Origin: an uncultured Lachnospiraceae bacterium
GTDB taxonomy: Bacteria; Bacillota; Clostridia; Lachnospirales; Lachnospiraceae
Direction of reading: 5' to 3'
DNA length: 21,514 nt
NCBI GenBank assembly: GCA_910586605.1
Contig: CAJUJR010000051.1
Span: forward strand, 1 to 21,514
Positions within the stretch are counted from its first letter, which is position 1. Each line of letters opens with the position of its first letter. A program made the translations under genes and the position numbers. The notes beneath the pieces were generated by a model. It did not search any database, was not told the DNA's origin, and was given only the letters and a program-made list of their open reading frames with translations. Shown piece after piece: positions 1-7,827 of the stretch.

Positions 1-55
1 CAGAGGGAAAATATTTTTTATTGGGATTTGGCTACGATTGGCTGTGAATAGTAAC
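1..55. repeat. Interspersed repeat, left copy (inverted relative to right end)
   Basis: Positions 26-55 are a perfect 30-bp inverted match to 21420-21449. The outer flank (about 1-25) also resembles the reverse complement of about 21450-21475: both contain an AGGG-AA-ATATTTTTATT-like run, so the full unit is probably 55 to 65 bp. Inside the core, TTGGCTACGA and TTGGCTGTGA sit in tandem (8 of 10 bases equal), followed by ATAGTAAC. It ends about 40 bp before the rny promoter. No coding capacity is seen. A repeat family scattered through the genome is inferred, not shown. Confidence 0.8.
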
Positions 56-95
56 GTCCGTACTAAACAGTATGCATAAAATATATGGACTTTGC

Positions 96-124
96 TTGAC
101 ATATTCGTATATAAAGTATAAAAT
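96..124 (+). promoter_or_regulatory. Sigma-A type promoter of rny
   Basis: A perfect -35 box TTGACA (96-101) is followed after 17 bp by TAAAAT (119-124), a 5 of 6 match to the -10 consensus. The predicted transcript starts near 131, giving a leader of about 40 nt with the ribosome site AAGGAGG (155-161) before the ATG at 174. Confidence 0.8.
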
Positions 125-173
125 CATATTGTTGTGTTTTTAACAAATAAAAATAAGGAGGTGCTTCTGTTCG

Positions 174-1739
174 ATGCCAAACATTGTCATTGCAATTTTA
201 GCCATTGTGATGATTGCCGTTGCTATTGTTGTGACCGCGCTGGTTACCAAGTCTGTTGCAATCCAGAATTATAAAGAGCAGGAAGAGGCAAAGCTTGGGG
301 ATGCAGAGAAGAAAGCAAGAGTCATTATTGATGATGCTTTGAAGACTGCTGAGACAAAGAAGCGTGAGGCGCTGCTCGAAGCAAAAGAGGAGGCGCTCAA
401 GACGAAGAATGAGATTGAGCGTGAATCGAAAGAGAGACGGGCAGAGATTCAGCGATATGAGAAACGGGTGCTGTCGAAAGAGGAAGCTCTGGATAAGAAA
501 GCGGAAGTTTTAGAGAGGAAAGAAGCGAAGCTGAATGCAAGGGATGCTGAGTTAGAAAAGGAGAAAAAGGAACTAACTGAAATTAAGAACAGCCACTTGC
601 AGGAGCTTGAAAAGATTTCCGGTCTGACTACCGAACAAGCTAAGGAATATCTGTTAAAATCTGTTGAAGAAGATGTGAAACATGAAACGGCAGTTCTTGT
701 AAAAGAATTGGACCGTAAAGCAAAAGAAGAAGCTGATAAGAGAGCAAAGGATTATGTGGTAACTGCAATCCAGCGTTGTGCAGCAGACCATGTTGCAGAG
801 ACAACGATTTCTGTGGTACAGTTGCCTAATGATGAAATGAAGGGCAGGATTATTGGCCGGGAAGGAAGAAATATTCGTACCCTTGAAACCCTGACAGGTG
901 TAAATCTTATTATAGATGATACACCGGAGGCGGTTGTTTTATCTGGATTTGATGGAGTGAGGAGAGAGATTGCGAGAATCGCTCTTGAAAAACTTATCGT
1001 AGATGGAAGAATTCATCCGGCGAGAATTGAGGAAATGGTCGAAAAGGCTCAAAGGGAAGTTGAATCGATGATTCGTGAGGAGGGGGAAGCTGCGACATTG
1101 GAAGTTGGTGTTCATGGCATTAACCCGGAACTTATTCGTTTGTTAGGAAGAATGAAATTTAGAACCAGCTACGGGCAGAATGCTTTGAAACATTCTATAG
1201 AGGTCGCACATCTTGCAGGGCTGCTTGCAGGTGAGATTGGAGTAGATGTGCGTATTGCAAAACGTGCTGGTTTATTGCATGATATTGGTAAATCTGTCGA
1301 TCAGGAGATGGAGGGGACGCATGTCCAGATAGGTGCAGACCTCTGTCGGAAATACAAGGAATCCGGTGTTGTCATTAATGCGGTGGAAGCGCATCATGGC
1401 GATGTAGAGCCGGAAACATTGATTGCCTGCATTGTACAGGCCGCAGATACAATTTCTGCTGCACGCCCAGGCGCGCGCAGGGAAACATTAGAAACATATA
1501 CAAACAGATTGAAACAGTTAGAAGACATTTCCAACAGCTTTAAAGGTGTTGATAAATCATTTGCTATTCAGGCAGGCCGTGAAGTAAGGGTAATGGTGGT
1601 TCCTGATAAAGTAACTGATGATGAGATGGTATTGCTTGCAAGGGACATCTCAAAACAGATTGAAGACGAATTAAAATATCCTGGACAGATTAAGGTAAAT
1701 GTAATTCGTGAATCCAGAGTGACTGATTATGCAAAATAA
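174..1739 (+). CDS. rny: Ribonuclease Y
   Basis: RNase Y is the membrane-anchored endoribonuclease that starts mRNA decay in many Firmicutes. The 521-aa product is the normal family length. Residues 3-25 form one hydrophobic anchor. Residues about 30-195 are a highly charged coiled coil rich in Glu, Lys and Arg. A KH RNA-binding domain follows (about 210-270), with the GxxG-type core GRIIGREG at 224-231. The HD metal-binding phosphohydrolase domain has H340 and the HD pair at 369-370 (LLHDIGK). The start is set by AAGGAGG 12 nt upstream, a slightly long spacing, and by the hydrophobic N-terminus beginning at once. It has its own promoter and terminator, so it is probably a single-gene unit. 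Confidence 0.97.
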   Translation: MPNIVIAILAIVMIAVAIVVTALVTKSVAIQNYKEQEEAKLGDAEKKARVIIDDALKTAETKKREALLEAKEEALKTKNEIERESKERRAEIQRYEKRVLSKEEALDKKAEVLERKEAKLNARDAELEKEKKELTEIKNSHLQELEKISGLTTEQAKEYLLKSVEEDVKHETAVLVKELDRKAKEEADKRAKDYVVTAIQRCAADHVAETTISVVQLPNDEMKGRIIGREGRNIRTLETLTGVNLIIDDTPEAVVLSGFDGVRREIARIALEKLIVDGRIHPARIEEMVEKAQREVESMIREEGEAATLEVGVHGINPELIRLLGRMKFRTSYGQNALKHSIEVAHLAGLLAGEIGVDVRIAKRAGLLHDIGKSVDQEMEGTHVQIGADLCRKYKESGVVINAVEAHHGDVEPETLIACIVQAADTISAARPGARRETLETYTNRLKQLEDISNSFKGVDKSFAIQAGREVRVMVVPDKVTDDEMVLLARDISKQIEDELKYPGQIKVNVIRESRVTDYAK

Positions 1740-1758
1740 TCACAATGTTAATCGTAAA

Positions 1759-1790
1759 AAAGGGTGTCGTAGAAACGGCACCCTTTCTTA
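1759..1790 (+). terminator. Rho-independent terminator after rny
   Basis: A 12-bp stem (1759-1770 with 1775-1786, one G-U pair) closes a 4-nt loop AGAA and ends in a short T-rich stretch (TTTCTTA). It begins 19 nt after the rny stop codon. Confidence 0.85.
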
Positions 1791-1852
1791 AAGTTTAGAG
1801 TATCTATTAGAAAGATAGCGTTTTAGCAGGCTTGTCTGCTTGACTATTTTAA

Positions 1853-1874
1853 GCTGCCAAAGGCGGCGGGGGAG
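1853..1874 (+). promoter_or_regulatory. Small GC-rich hairpin touching the Shine-Dalgarno site
   Basis: GCTGCC (1853-1858) can pair with GGCGGC (1862-1867) around a 3-nt AAA loop, and the ribosome site GGGGGAG (1868-1874) starts at the very next base. It could tune translation of the following ASKHA gene. It may also be chance in a short G-rich stretch. Confidence 0.35.
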
Positions 1875-1880
1875 ATTTAT

Positions 1881-3251
1881 ATGGTGATTTTCCGGGAACA
1901 AAAAAAATTTACAAAAGATACCGGGGATAAAATATTTGGGAAGTTAGGGACGCCTATAGATTCTGCTGTAAAAAAAGGGTTTGCCGTTGATATTGGGACG
2001 ACTACAGTAGTTGTAACTGCCCTTGATTTAGAGAAGAAAGAAATCTTGGGGACAGTTTCACAGGCTAATGAACAGACAAGGCTTGGGGCGGATGTTATGA
2101 TGCGGATTATGCACTGCATGTCAGGCAGGGGAGAAGTATTGCATCAGTTAATTGTAAGGCAGGTTGAGGAGATGGCTGGGCAGTTTTTGGGGAAGGGATG
2201 CCAGGAGGAATTAGCGGCAGGCCAATGTTTTTTCTTTGTAGTAGGAAATACGGCAATGAGCCATCTTTTTTTAAATAAAAGCACGGAAGGGTTAGCGGGT
2301 TATCCGTTCCATCCAGCATATCAGGGGAATTACTGGTGTACTGGAAAGGAAATTGGGATGGAGCGATTCGGGGAAGCGGGGATTTGTGTGCTTTCTGGGA
2401 TTGCGGCGCATGTAGGGGGCGATGCGTTAGCTGTTATAGGCGCAGAGCAATTATATGGAAAAGAAAAGATCCAGCTTGCGGTTGACTTGGGGACAAATGC
2501 AGAAATTATTTTAAATTGCAGGGGAAATATTATGGCTTGCTCTACAGCAGCCGGGCCGGCATTTGAAGGGAAAGGGATTTCTTGTGGGATGGCGGCAAAG
2601 AGCGGGGCAGTTTCAGAGGTGAAAATTGCTGCTGGAAATGGGAATATAATTTTGGGAGTGCTTGAAGGGGAAAAGGCGGCCGGGCTTTGTAGTTCTGGGC
2701 TAATTGATTTGCTAGCACAGTTAAGGGGGTGTGGGCTGCTGTTAAAGGATGGATATCTGTTAGGTCAGGCAGAGGCAGAAGCGGCCGGGATTACTGCAGA
2801 GCTTTGCCGCCGCCTAGTTACCTGTAATGGGCAAAACGCCTTTTTATTGTGTGGTGAAAAGGAAGGGGCAAAAGAAATCTGCCTGCAGCAGAGTGACATC
2901 CGCAGCTTACAGCTTGCAAAAGCGGCGATACAGGCTGGGATTATCAGCATCCTTGAGGCAGCAGGCCTTACACTTAAAGCAGTAGATGAATTTATAGTGG
3001 CAGGAGTCCTGGGAAGCTGTATGAAGCAGAAAAGTGCAATAGATATTGGGCTTTTTCCAGAATCAGCTGGTACATGCATACACCTTGCAGGGAATGCAGC
3101 AGGGAAAGGTGCTGTTATTGGGATTTTGGACAGCTCTTTTGCTTCCGATATGGAAAAACTGTCAAAAGAAGTTTTGCATATTGAAATTGCACAGGAAAAG
3201 GGGTTTCAGGAACGGCTTATGAAGGCGATGGACATACAAAGATGGTTATGA
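1881..3251 (+). CDS. ASKHA-fold ATPase, RACo/RamA C-terminal (DUF4445) family
   Basis: The 456-aa product resembles the C-terminal actin-like ATPase part of reductive activators of corrinoid proteins (RACo, RamA). Residues 34-50 hold the first phosphate loop with DIGTTT at 37-42. VGNTAMSHL lies near 121-129, GIAAHVGGDA near 173-182, and the second phosphate loop LGTNAE at 203-208. The family signature CSTAAGPAFEG follows near 220-230. Known activators carry an N-terminal 2Fe-2S or other Fe-S domain; this protein has only about 33 residues before the ATPase fold and no Cys cluster there. No corrinoid methyltransferase gene is nearby. GGGGGAG 6 nt before the ATG sets the start. The family is fairly sure; the partner protein is unknown. 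Confidence 0.8.
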   Translation: MVIFREQKKFTKDTGDKIFGKLGTPIDSAVKKGFAVDIGTTTVVVTALDLEKKEILGTVSQANEQTRLGADVMMRIMHCMSGRGEVLHQLIVRQVEEMAGQFLGKGCQEELAAGQCFFFVVGNTAMSHLFLNKSTEGLAGYPFHPAYQGNYWCTGKEIGMERFGEAGICVLSGIAAHVGGDALAVIGAEQLYGKEKIQLAVDLGTNAEIILNCRGNIMACSTAAGPAFEGKGISCGMAAKSGAVSEVKIAAGNGNIILGVLEGEKAAGLCSSGLIDLLAQLRGCGLLLKDGYLLGQAEAEAAGITAELCRRLVTCNGQNAFLLCGEKEGAKEICLQQSDIRSLQLAKAAIQAGIISILEAAGLTLKAVDEFIVAGVLGSCMKQKSAIDIGLFPESAGTCIHLAGNAAGKGAVIGILDSSFASDMEKLSKEVLHIEIAQEKGFQERLMKAMDIQRWL

Positions 3252-3303
3252 TAAGATAAAAGGCAGACAAAGCTGCGTAGGCAGTCAGATAGGGAGGATA
3301 GAG

Positions 3304-4095
3304 ATGAGACTTGGATTTATTGGTGCAGGAAATATGGCACAGGCAATGATTGGAGGCGTATTAAAGTCAGGGCTTTTAAAAAAAGATGAAATAATTGCTT
3401 CTGCAAAGACACAGGAGACGTTAGATAAGGCAGAAAAAGAATTTGGGATTTGTACAACGCTTGATAACCGGGAAGTGGCAAAATCTGATTTTGTATTTCT
3501 GGCAGTAAAGCCTGTATATTGCGCAAAAGTTATTGCGGAGATACAAGATGTTATCGCAAAAGAACAGATAATTGTATCTGTTGCGGCCGGAAAAAATATG
3601 GAATGGCTAGAGGAAGCTTTTGGCGGTGGGAAAAAGATTATCCGTACAATGCCAAATACGCCAGCATTAGTAGGGGAAGGAATCACTGCAGTCTGCCCAA
3701 ATGGGCAGGTGACAGAAGAGGAGCTGGAAGCAGTCTGTGAAATACTCGAAAGCTTTGGAAAAGCAGAGGTTATCCCGGAATCATTAATGGATGCGGTGAT
3801 TGCCGTGAGTGGAAGCTCCCCGGCATATGTATTTATGTTTATTGAAGCGATGGCAGACGCAGCAGTAGCAGAAGGGATGCCAAGGGCGCAGGCATATCGG
3901 TTTGCGGCACAGTCTGTTTTGGGAAGTGCAAAGATGGTTTTAGAAACAGGGAAGCATCCGGGCGAGTTAAAAGATATGGTCTGTTCCCCGGCAGGCACTA
4001 CTATTGAGGCAGTCCGCATATTAGAGCAGGAAGGGTTCCGTGCTGCTGTTATGGATTGCATGGAAGCTTGTGCTGAGAAATCCAGGGGGATGTAA
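3304..4095 (+). CDS. proC: Pyrroline-5-carboxylate reductase
   Basis: It catalyses the last step of proline synthesis, the NAD(P)H-dependent reduction of 1-pyrroline-5-carboxylate, in the cytosol. The 263-aa length is typical. Residues 4-18 are the Rossmann nucleotide loop (GFIGAGNMAQAMIGG). RTMPNTP at 114-120 and VSGSSPAYVF near 168-177 are conserved in the family. The P5C reductase signature spans 218-236 (HPGELKDMVCSPAGTTIEA), inside the C-terminal helical dimerisation domain. AGGGAGG sits about 8 nt before the ATG. It follows the ASKHA gene by 52 nt with no clear terminator, so the two are probably co-transcribed. No proA or proB is in the window. Confidence 0.96.
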   Translation: MRLGFIGAGNMAQAMIGGVLKSGLLKKDEIIASAKTQETLDKAEKEFGICTTLDNREVAKSDFVFLAVKPVYCAKVIAEIQDVIAKEQIIVSVAAGKNMEWLEEAFGGGKKIIRTMPNTPALVGEGITAVCPNGQVTEEELEAVCEILESFGKAEVIPESLMDAVIAVSGSSPAYVFMFIEAMADAAVAEGMPRAQAYRFAAQSVLGSAKMVLETGKHPGELKDMVCSPAGTTIEAVRILEQEGFRAAVMDCMEACAEKSRGM

Positions 4096-4163
4096 AAAGG
4101 GATTAAAAATGAATGGAAAAGCAGATTCACTCATAGGATAAAAAGAAGCTAATATAGAAAGAG

Positions 4164-4183
4164 CTGCCGGATTTTTCTGGCAG
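4164..4183 (+). promoter_or_regulatory. Hairpin just upstream of the M23 peptidase ribosome site
   Basis: CTGCCGGA (4164-4171) pairs with TCTGGCAG (4176-4183), with one G-U pair, around a TTTT loop. The AGGAG ribosome site follows 2 nt later. There is no T-run on the + strand, so it does not look like a terminator. It may affect translation or mRNA stability. Confidence 0.45.
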
Positions 4184-4195
4184 TTAGGAGTGAAG

Positions 4196-4861
4196 ATGGT
4201 ATTCAGGAAAATCCGCAGTGTCTGGAGAAGGTTTAGTACACATCGGAAATCAATTTGCTGGATGTTATTCTGGCTGTTGGTGGCAGGAAGCATACTTTGG
4301 CAGGTGACAGAACTTCCGGAACTTAGCAGGAAGCTATCCATCCGGGCAAAGATGGAAGAGGAATGTTCTGCGCAGGAGGTTAAAACACTTTTAGGCGAGA
4401 TAAAGTGTTTTCCGGTCCGGGAAGACAGGAAGAAAAAAGAAACGGTATTTTTTGATAATGGGTATGGGGCTGCCCGTACATATGGCGGGGACAGGTCGCA
4501 TGAGGGGATTGATATTATGTCCTCTGTTGATAAACCAGGCTATTTCCAAGTACAGTCTGTCTCAGATGGCATCGTGGAACAAATGGGCTGGCTTCCGCTT
4601 GGGGGATACCGTATCGGGATTCGCAGTAAGTCGGGGTTTTATTATTACTATGCGCATCTGGACAGTTATGCAAAAGCAATGAAGCCTGGGAAACAGGTTT
4701 CCTCTGGTGAAGTGTTGGGGTTAATGGGAAACACTGGATATGGGAAAGAAGGTACAAAAGGAAAGTTTGCAGTACATCTTCATTTTGGGATTTACCGTCA
4801 GGTAAAGGGAAAAGAGGAGAGCTTAAATCCATATTATCTTTTAAAATATGTAAAATCATAG
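4196..4861 (+). CDS. Membrane-anchored M23 (LytM-type) metallopeptidase
   Basis: A 221-aa protein with a basic N-terminus, one membrane segment (about residues 19-37) and an extracytoplasmic M23 domain (about 85-215). The zinc ligands are visible: H102 and D106 in SHEGID, and H196 in HLHFG, with H194 and H154 (YYAHLD) as the other active-site histidines. All key residues are present, so an active peptidoglycan endopeptidase is likely; some family members in this setting act in envelope or spore assembly. The ATG at 4196 is preferred over the GTG at 4190, because the AGGAG at 4186-4190 would overlap the GTG but lies 5 nt before the ATG. Confidence 0.88.
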   Translation: MVFRKIRSVWRRFSTHRKSICWMLFWLLVAGSILWQVTELPELSRKLSIRAKMEEECSAQEVKTLLGEIKCFPVREDRKKKETVFFDNGYGAARTYGGDRSHEGIDIMSSVDKPGYFQVQSVSDGIVEQMGWLPLGGYRIGIRSKSGFYYYYAHLDSYAKAMKPGKQVSSGEVLGLMGNTGYGKEGTKGKFAVHLHFGIYRQVKGKEESLNPYYLLKYVKS

Positions 4862-4945
4862 TTACGGTTCACGGATAATTTCAGAAAACAGCCAGACTCG
4901 CCGCGCTTACATATAAGAGGAGGGCTGCTTTCTGAAATTAACGTG
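4862..4945. repeat. Large imperfect stem-loop element between M23 gene and relQ
   Basis: A 17-bp arm at 4877-4893 pairs with 4923-4939 (one G-U), around a loop of about 29 nt. Outside an internal loop, CACG (4870-4873) pairs with CGTG (4942-4945). It starts with TTACGGTTCACG, which resembles the TTACTATTCACAG edge of the end repeats and TTACGGTTCATG at 21341-21352. It has no T-run after the stem. It may be a REP-like repeat or a leader structure for relQ. Confidence 0.6.
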
Positions 4946-4984
4946 CAGGTTGTCCTAAACAACAGAAGTAAGGAGGATTGATGC

Positions 4985-5806
4985 ATGGAAATACAGCTTT
5001 GGCGGGAACTATTAGAGCCATATGGGCTTGCGGTAGATGAACTTGTGGTAAAATTTAACCATGTAAAGCAACAATATCAGGATGCAGAAATGTACTCCCC
5101 TATTGAAATGGTCAGCGGCCGTGTGAAAAGAATTTCAAGTATTCTGGAAAAAGCGCACCGGAAAGGCGTTGATTTGGAAGAACTGGAACAGAAGATTGAG
5201 GACATTGCAGGGATTCGGCTGATTTGCCAATTTGTTGAAGACATCAGTACCGTTGTGGAAATTATCCGTCAGCGCAAGGATTTGGAGATTAAACAAGAGA
5301 AGGACTATATTTCCAAGAGTAAGCCAAGCGGTTACCGGAGTTATCATATAATCGCTTATTATACAGTGCATACAATTCATGGGCCAAAGAGGCTGGAGGT
5401 AGAAATACAAATCCGTACGCTTGCGATGAATTTTTGGTCTACCATTGAACATTCCTTACAGTATAAATATAAGGAGCATATGCCGGATGATCTTCGGGAA
5501 CGGCTTTTGCGTGCTGCGGATGCAGTGGATATGCTGGATAATGAGATGGCGTCTGTGCGGGATGAAATTATGGATGCGCAGGATTCAAGCAGGAAGAAGA
5601 CGAAACTTATATCGGATATATTAAACAATATAGAAAATTTGTATTATGCTGCCAATAAACGGGAAGTGACAAAAATCCAGGATGAATTTTTTAAGCTGTA
5701 CCAGGAGGATAATATGGAACTGCTTATCCGTTTTAACAAACAGCTTGATATTATAGCAGAGACTTACAGGGCGCAGAATATTGTGAACAGGAGAAGTTAT
5801 GAATAA
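4985..5806 (+). CDS. relQ: Small alarmone synthetase (RelQ-type GTP pyrophosphokinase)
   Basis: It makes (p)ppGpp by moving pyrophosphate from ATP to GTP or GDP. Only the synthetase domain is present, with no HD hydrolase, TGS or ACT domain. Conserved pieces are DIAGIR (73-78), KDYI (106-109), KPSGYRSYH (113-121), EVEIQIRT (138-145) and WSTIEHSLQYK (151-161). At 273 aa it is longer than the roughly 210-aa Bacillus enzymes; the extra part is a charged helical C-terminus after about residue 200. AAGGAGG (4970-4976) is 8 nt before this ATG; a nearer ATG at 4981 is in another frame. Its end overlaps rsmF by 8 nt, so translation is coupled. The symbol is by family type. Confidence 0.9.
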   Translation: MEIQLWRELLEPYGLAVDELVVKFNHVKQQYQDAEMYSPIEMVSGRVKRISSILEKAHRKGVDLEELEQKIEDIAGIRLICQFVEDISTVVEIIRQRKDLEIKQEKDYISKSKPSGYRSYHIIAYYTVHTIHGPKRLEVEIQIRTLAMNFWSTIEHSLQYKYKEHMPDDLRERLLRAADAVDMLDNEMASVRDEIMDAQDSSRKKTKLISDILNNIENLYYAANKREVTKIQDEFFKLYQEDNMELLIRFNKQLDIIAETYRAQNIVNRRSYE

Positions 5807-7190
5807 ATTGCCGGAACGCTTTTGTGAAAATATGAAAAGGCTTTTGGGGGAAGAATATCCAGAATATATCCAGAGCTTGTCTGAAATGCCATGCACTGCC
5901 CTGCGTATCAATACTGGAAAGATTTCTGCAGGGCAGTGGGCTGGGAAGGGGCTTTTTACAACAGAGCCAGTCTCATGGGCAGAAAATGGATTTTATTATG
6001 ATAGTAAAAAGCAGTCGCCGTCAAAGCATCCTTATTATTATGCAGGGCTGTATTATATCCAGGAACCAAGCGCAATGGTACCAGCGTCTATATTGCCTGT
6101 TTCTGCAGGGGATAAGGTGCTTGACTTATGTGCGGCGCCTGGCGGCAAAGCGACAGAGCTTGGGGCAAAGCTGAATGGGCAGGGGCTATTGGTGGCGAAT
6201 GACATCAGCGTATCAAGGACAAGGGCTTTGGTAAAAAATCTGCAGCTTGCAGGGATTTGCAATGCAGTGGTGACAGCAGAGACGCCGGAGCGGCTAGCAG
6301 CTGTTTTTCCAGGATATTTTGATAAAATACTGGTGGATGCGCCCTGTTCTGGGGAAGGGATGTTCCGGCGTGAGCCAGGGATGGCGAAAGATTGGCTGGA
6401 AAAAGGGCCAGAATATTATGCACCGCTCCAAAAGCAGATTTTAGGGGAAGCATATAAAATGTTAAAACCAGGAGGGAAACTAGTTTATTCGACCTGTACT
6501 TTTTCTGTGGAAGAGGATGAAGAGGTTGTGCAGTGGTTGGTCACAGAATATCCGGATATGCAAATCTGTCCTGTTAAGCGGCAGAAAGGGTTTTCTGATG
6601 GGATGCCTGGGCTTTTGGAAGATGGTTCCGCCGATTTAAAAAATTGTATCCGGATTTTTCCCCATCGGACAAGAGGGGAAGGGCACTTTGCAGTGCTTTT
6701 ACAAAAGGACGGGGAAAGCTTTTTGCCAACGGATAGCAAGGAAGGATTGGTTTCAAATGCCCGGGGATTAAAAAAACGCCAGGTTTCTTTGCCGGAAGAG
6801 CTTTTAGGGTTTTCAGAAAAGGCAAGGGCATTTGGCGGAAGGATAGAGGCAAGGGGAAGTTCCCTGTCGCTACGCCCCGGGCTTTTGCCGGAGACAGGGC
6901 ATCTTCGTGTAGTATATCAGGGGCTTCCAGTTTGTCAAATGGGACAGAAGGTAAAGATGTCGCATCCATTGGCATTGGCAATGAAAGCTGGTGATTTTGG
7001 GCAGACGCTTGAACTTCCGGCAGATGGTGGGGAAATTATCCGTTACCTGAAAGGAGAAACTCTTTTGACAGAATGTCCTTACCGAGGGAACATTTTAGTC
7101 TGCGTAGATGGTTTTGGCGTTGGCTGGGCACAGGGAAATGGCAGTGGGATATTAAAAAATAAGTACAATGCAGGATGGCGCTATCAGTAG
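5799..7190 (+). CDS. rsmF: rRNA cytosine-C5 methyltransferase, RsmF/NOL1-NOP2-Sun family
   Basis: It is an S-adenosylmethionine-dependent m5C methyltransferase acting on rRNA. The 463-aa protein has a short N-terminal domain, then the Rossmann methyltransferase core: CAAPGG at 111-116 (SAM loop), DAPCSGEGMFRR at 180-191 with the release Cys183, and STCTF at 231-235 with the nucleophile Cys233. The C-terminal 150 or so residues match the PUA-like extension of the RsmF/YebU group. The start codon lies inside the relQ end, with AGGAG upstream. Whether the target is 16S C1407 or another rRNA base cannot be told from sequence alone. Confidence 0.9.
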   Translation: MNKLPERFCENMKRLLGEEYPEYIQSLSEMPCTALRINTGKISAGQWAGKGLFTTEPVSWAENGFYYDSKKQSPSKHPYYYAGLYYIQEPSAMVPASILPVSAGDKVLDLCAAPGGKATELGAKLNGQGLLVANDISVSRTRALVKNLQLAGICNAVVTAETPERLAAVFPGYFDKILVDAPCSGEGMFRREPGMAKDWLEKGPEYYAPLQKQILGEAYKMLKPGGKLVYSTCTFSVEEDEEVVQWLVTEYPDMQICPVKRQKGFSDGMPGLLEDGSADLKNCIRIFPHRTRGEGHFAVLLQKDGESFLPTDSKEGLVSNARGLKKRQVSLPEELLGFSEKARAFGGRIEARGSSLSLRPGLLPETGHLRVVYQGLPVCQMGQKVKMSHPLALAMKAGDFGQTLELPADGGEIIRYLKGETLLTECPYRGNILVCVDGFGVGWAQGNGSGILKNKYNAGWRYQ

Positions 7191-7218
7191 GGAACGGTTA
7201 TTTGTGAACAGTCCCTAA
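7191..7218. repeat. Short imperfect dyad after rsmF, related to the end repeats
   Basis: GGGA near 7189-7193 and TCCC near 7212-7216 bracket GGTTATTTGTGAACAG. The segment TGTGAACAGT (7203-7212) is close to TGTGAATAGT of the 30-bp end repeat. It could be a degraded copy. It fills a 45-nt gap and may form a weak hairpin. Confidence 0.35.
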
Positions 7219-7235
7219 GAAAATGAGGTAATGAT

Positions 7236-7799
7236 ATGAAGATAAAACGTGGGGATTTCGGTTATATTAAGGCGAAAAAGAAAAAATCGCTGACAGGGGT
7301 TTTATGTATGGCGGCGATAGGGATAGCTATATTTTTAACAGGGCTTTTTCTGAATAAAATGTCAAACCGCAATATATTTACGGTGATTGCAGTATTATTT
7401 GCACTTCCGGGGGCAAAGTTTTTGGTGGCATATATTGTAACTTTTCCGTTCCAGTCAGTCAGCAGGGAGCGTTATAGCAGGGCAGAGGAGGCATTGCCGG
7501 AAAAAATGTCATTGTATACAGACCTTGTCATTACTTCCCAAGAAAAGGTGATGAACCTTGATTTTGTTGCCGTTGGGAACAGGCAGGTACTGGGGCTTGT
7601 AAATGAAAAGGAAAAAGAACTTGCCTATATACGGAATTATTTGACAAAGGGCGTGCAAAATTGGGGAAATGGGTATAAAGTGAAGATTATGGATAGTGAG
7701 AAGCTGTTTTTAAATGAACTGGCAAGGGTAGAGTTTTGCGAAGTGGATGAAGAAGAGGAACAGACAGTGAAATCTTATGTTACGTCTTTAATTGTGTAA
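7236..7799 (+). CDS. Unrecognised protein with two membrane segments
   Basis: The 187-aa product is not recognised. It starts with a basic stretch (KAKKKK), then two hydrophobic segments (about residues 20-40 and 46-70), then a mostly soluble domain with mixed alpha/beta character and an acidic end (VDEEEEQ). The N-terminal Lys-rich stretch and the positive-inside rule place both termini in the cytoplasm. ATGAGGT upstream is a weak ribosome site 8 or so nt from the ATG. It sits between two rRNA-modification genes and is probably in their transcript; this gives no safe function. Confidence 0.75.
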   Translation: MKIKRGDFGYIKAKKKKSLTGVLCMAAIGIAIFLTGLFLNKMSNRNIFTVIAVLFALPGAKFLVAYIVTFPFQSVSRERYSRAEEALPEKMSLYTDLVITSQEKVMNLDFVAVGNRQVLGLVNEKEKELAYIRNYLTKGVQNWGNGYKVKIMDSEKLFLNELARVEFCEVDEEEEQTVKSYVTSLIV

Positions 7800-7827
7800 G
7801 CTCTAGAAGCCCATAAGGAGAAGAGAA

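Noticed and set aside
3285..4130. 281-aa open frame on the minus strand opposite proC
   Set aside because: It covers proC, whose Rossmann loop and signature motifs are clear; the reverse frame is Ser/Ile-rich without any recognisable domain and has no ribosome site. It is a shadow frame.
4109..4141. Ten-codon leader peptide before the M23 gene
   Set aside because: An ATG with a short frame exists, but there is no ribosome site and no attenuator signal after it.
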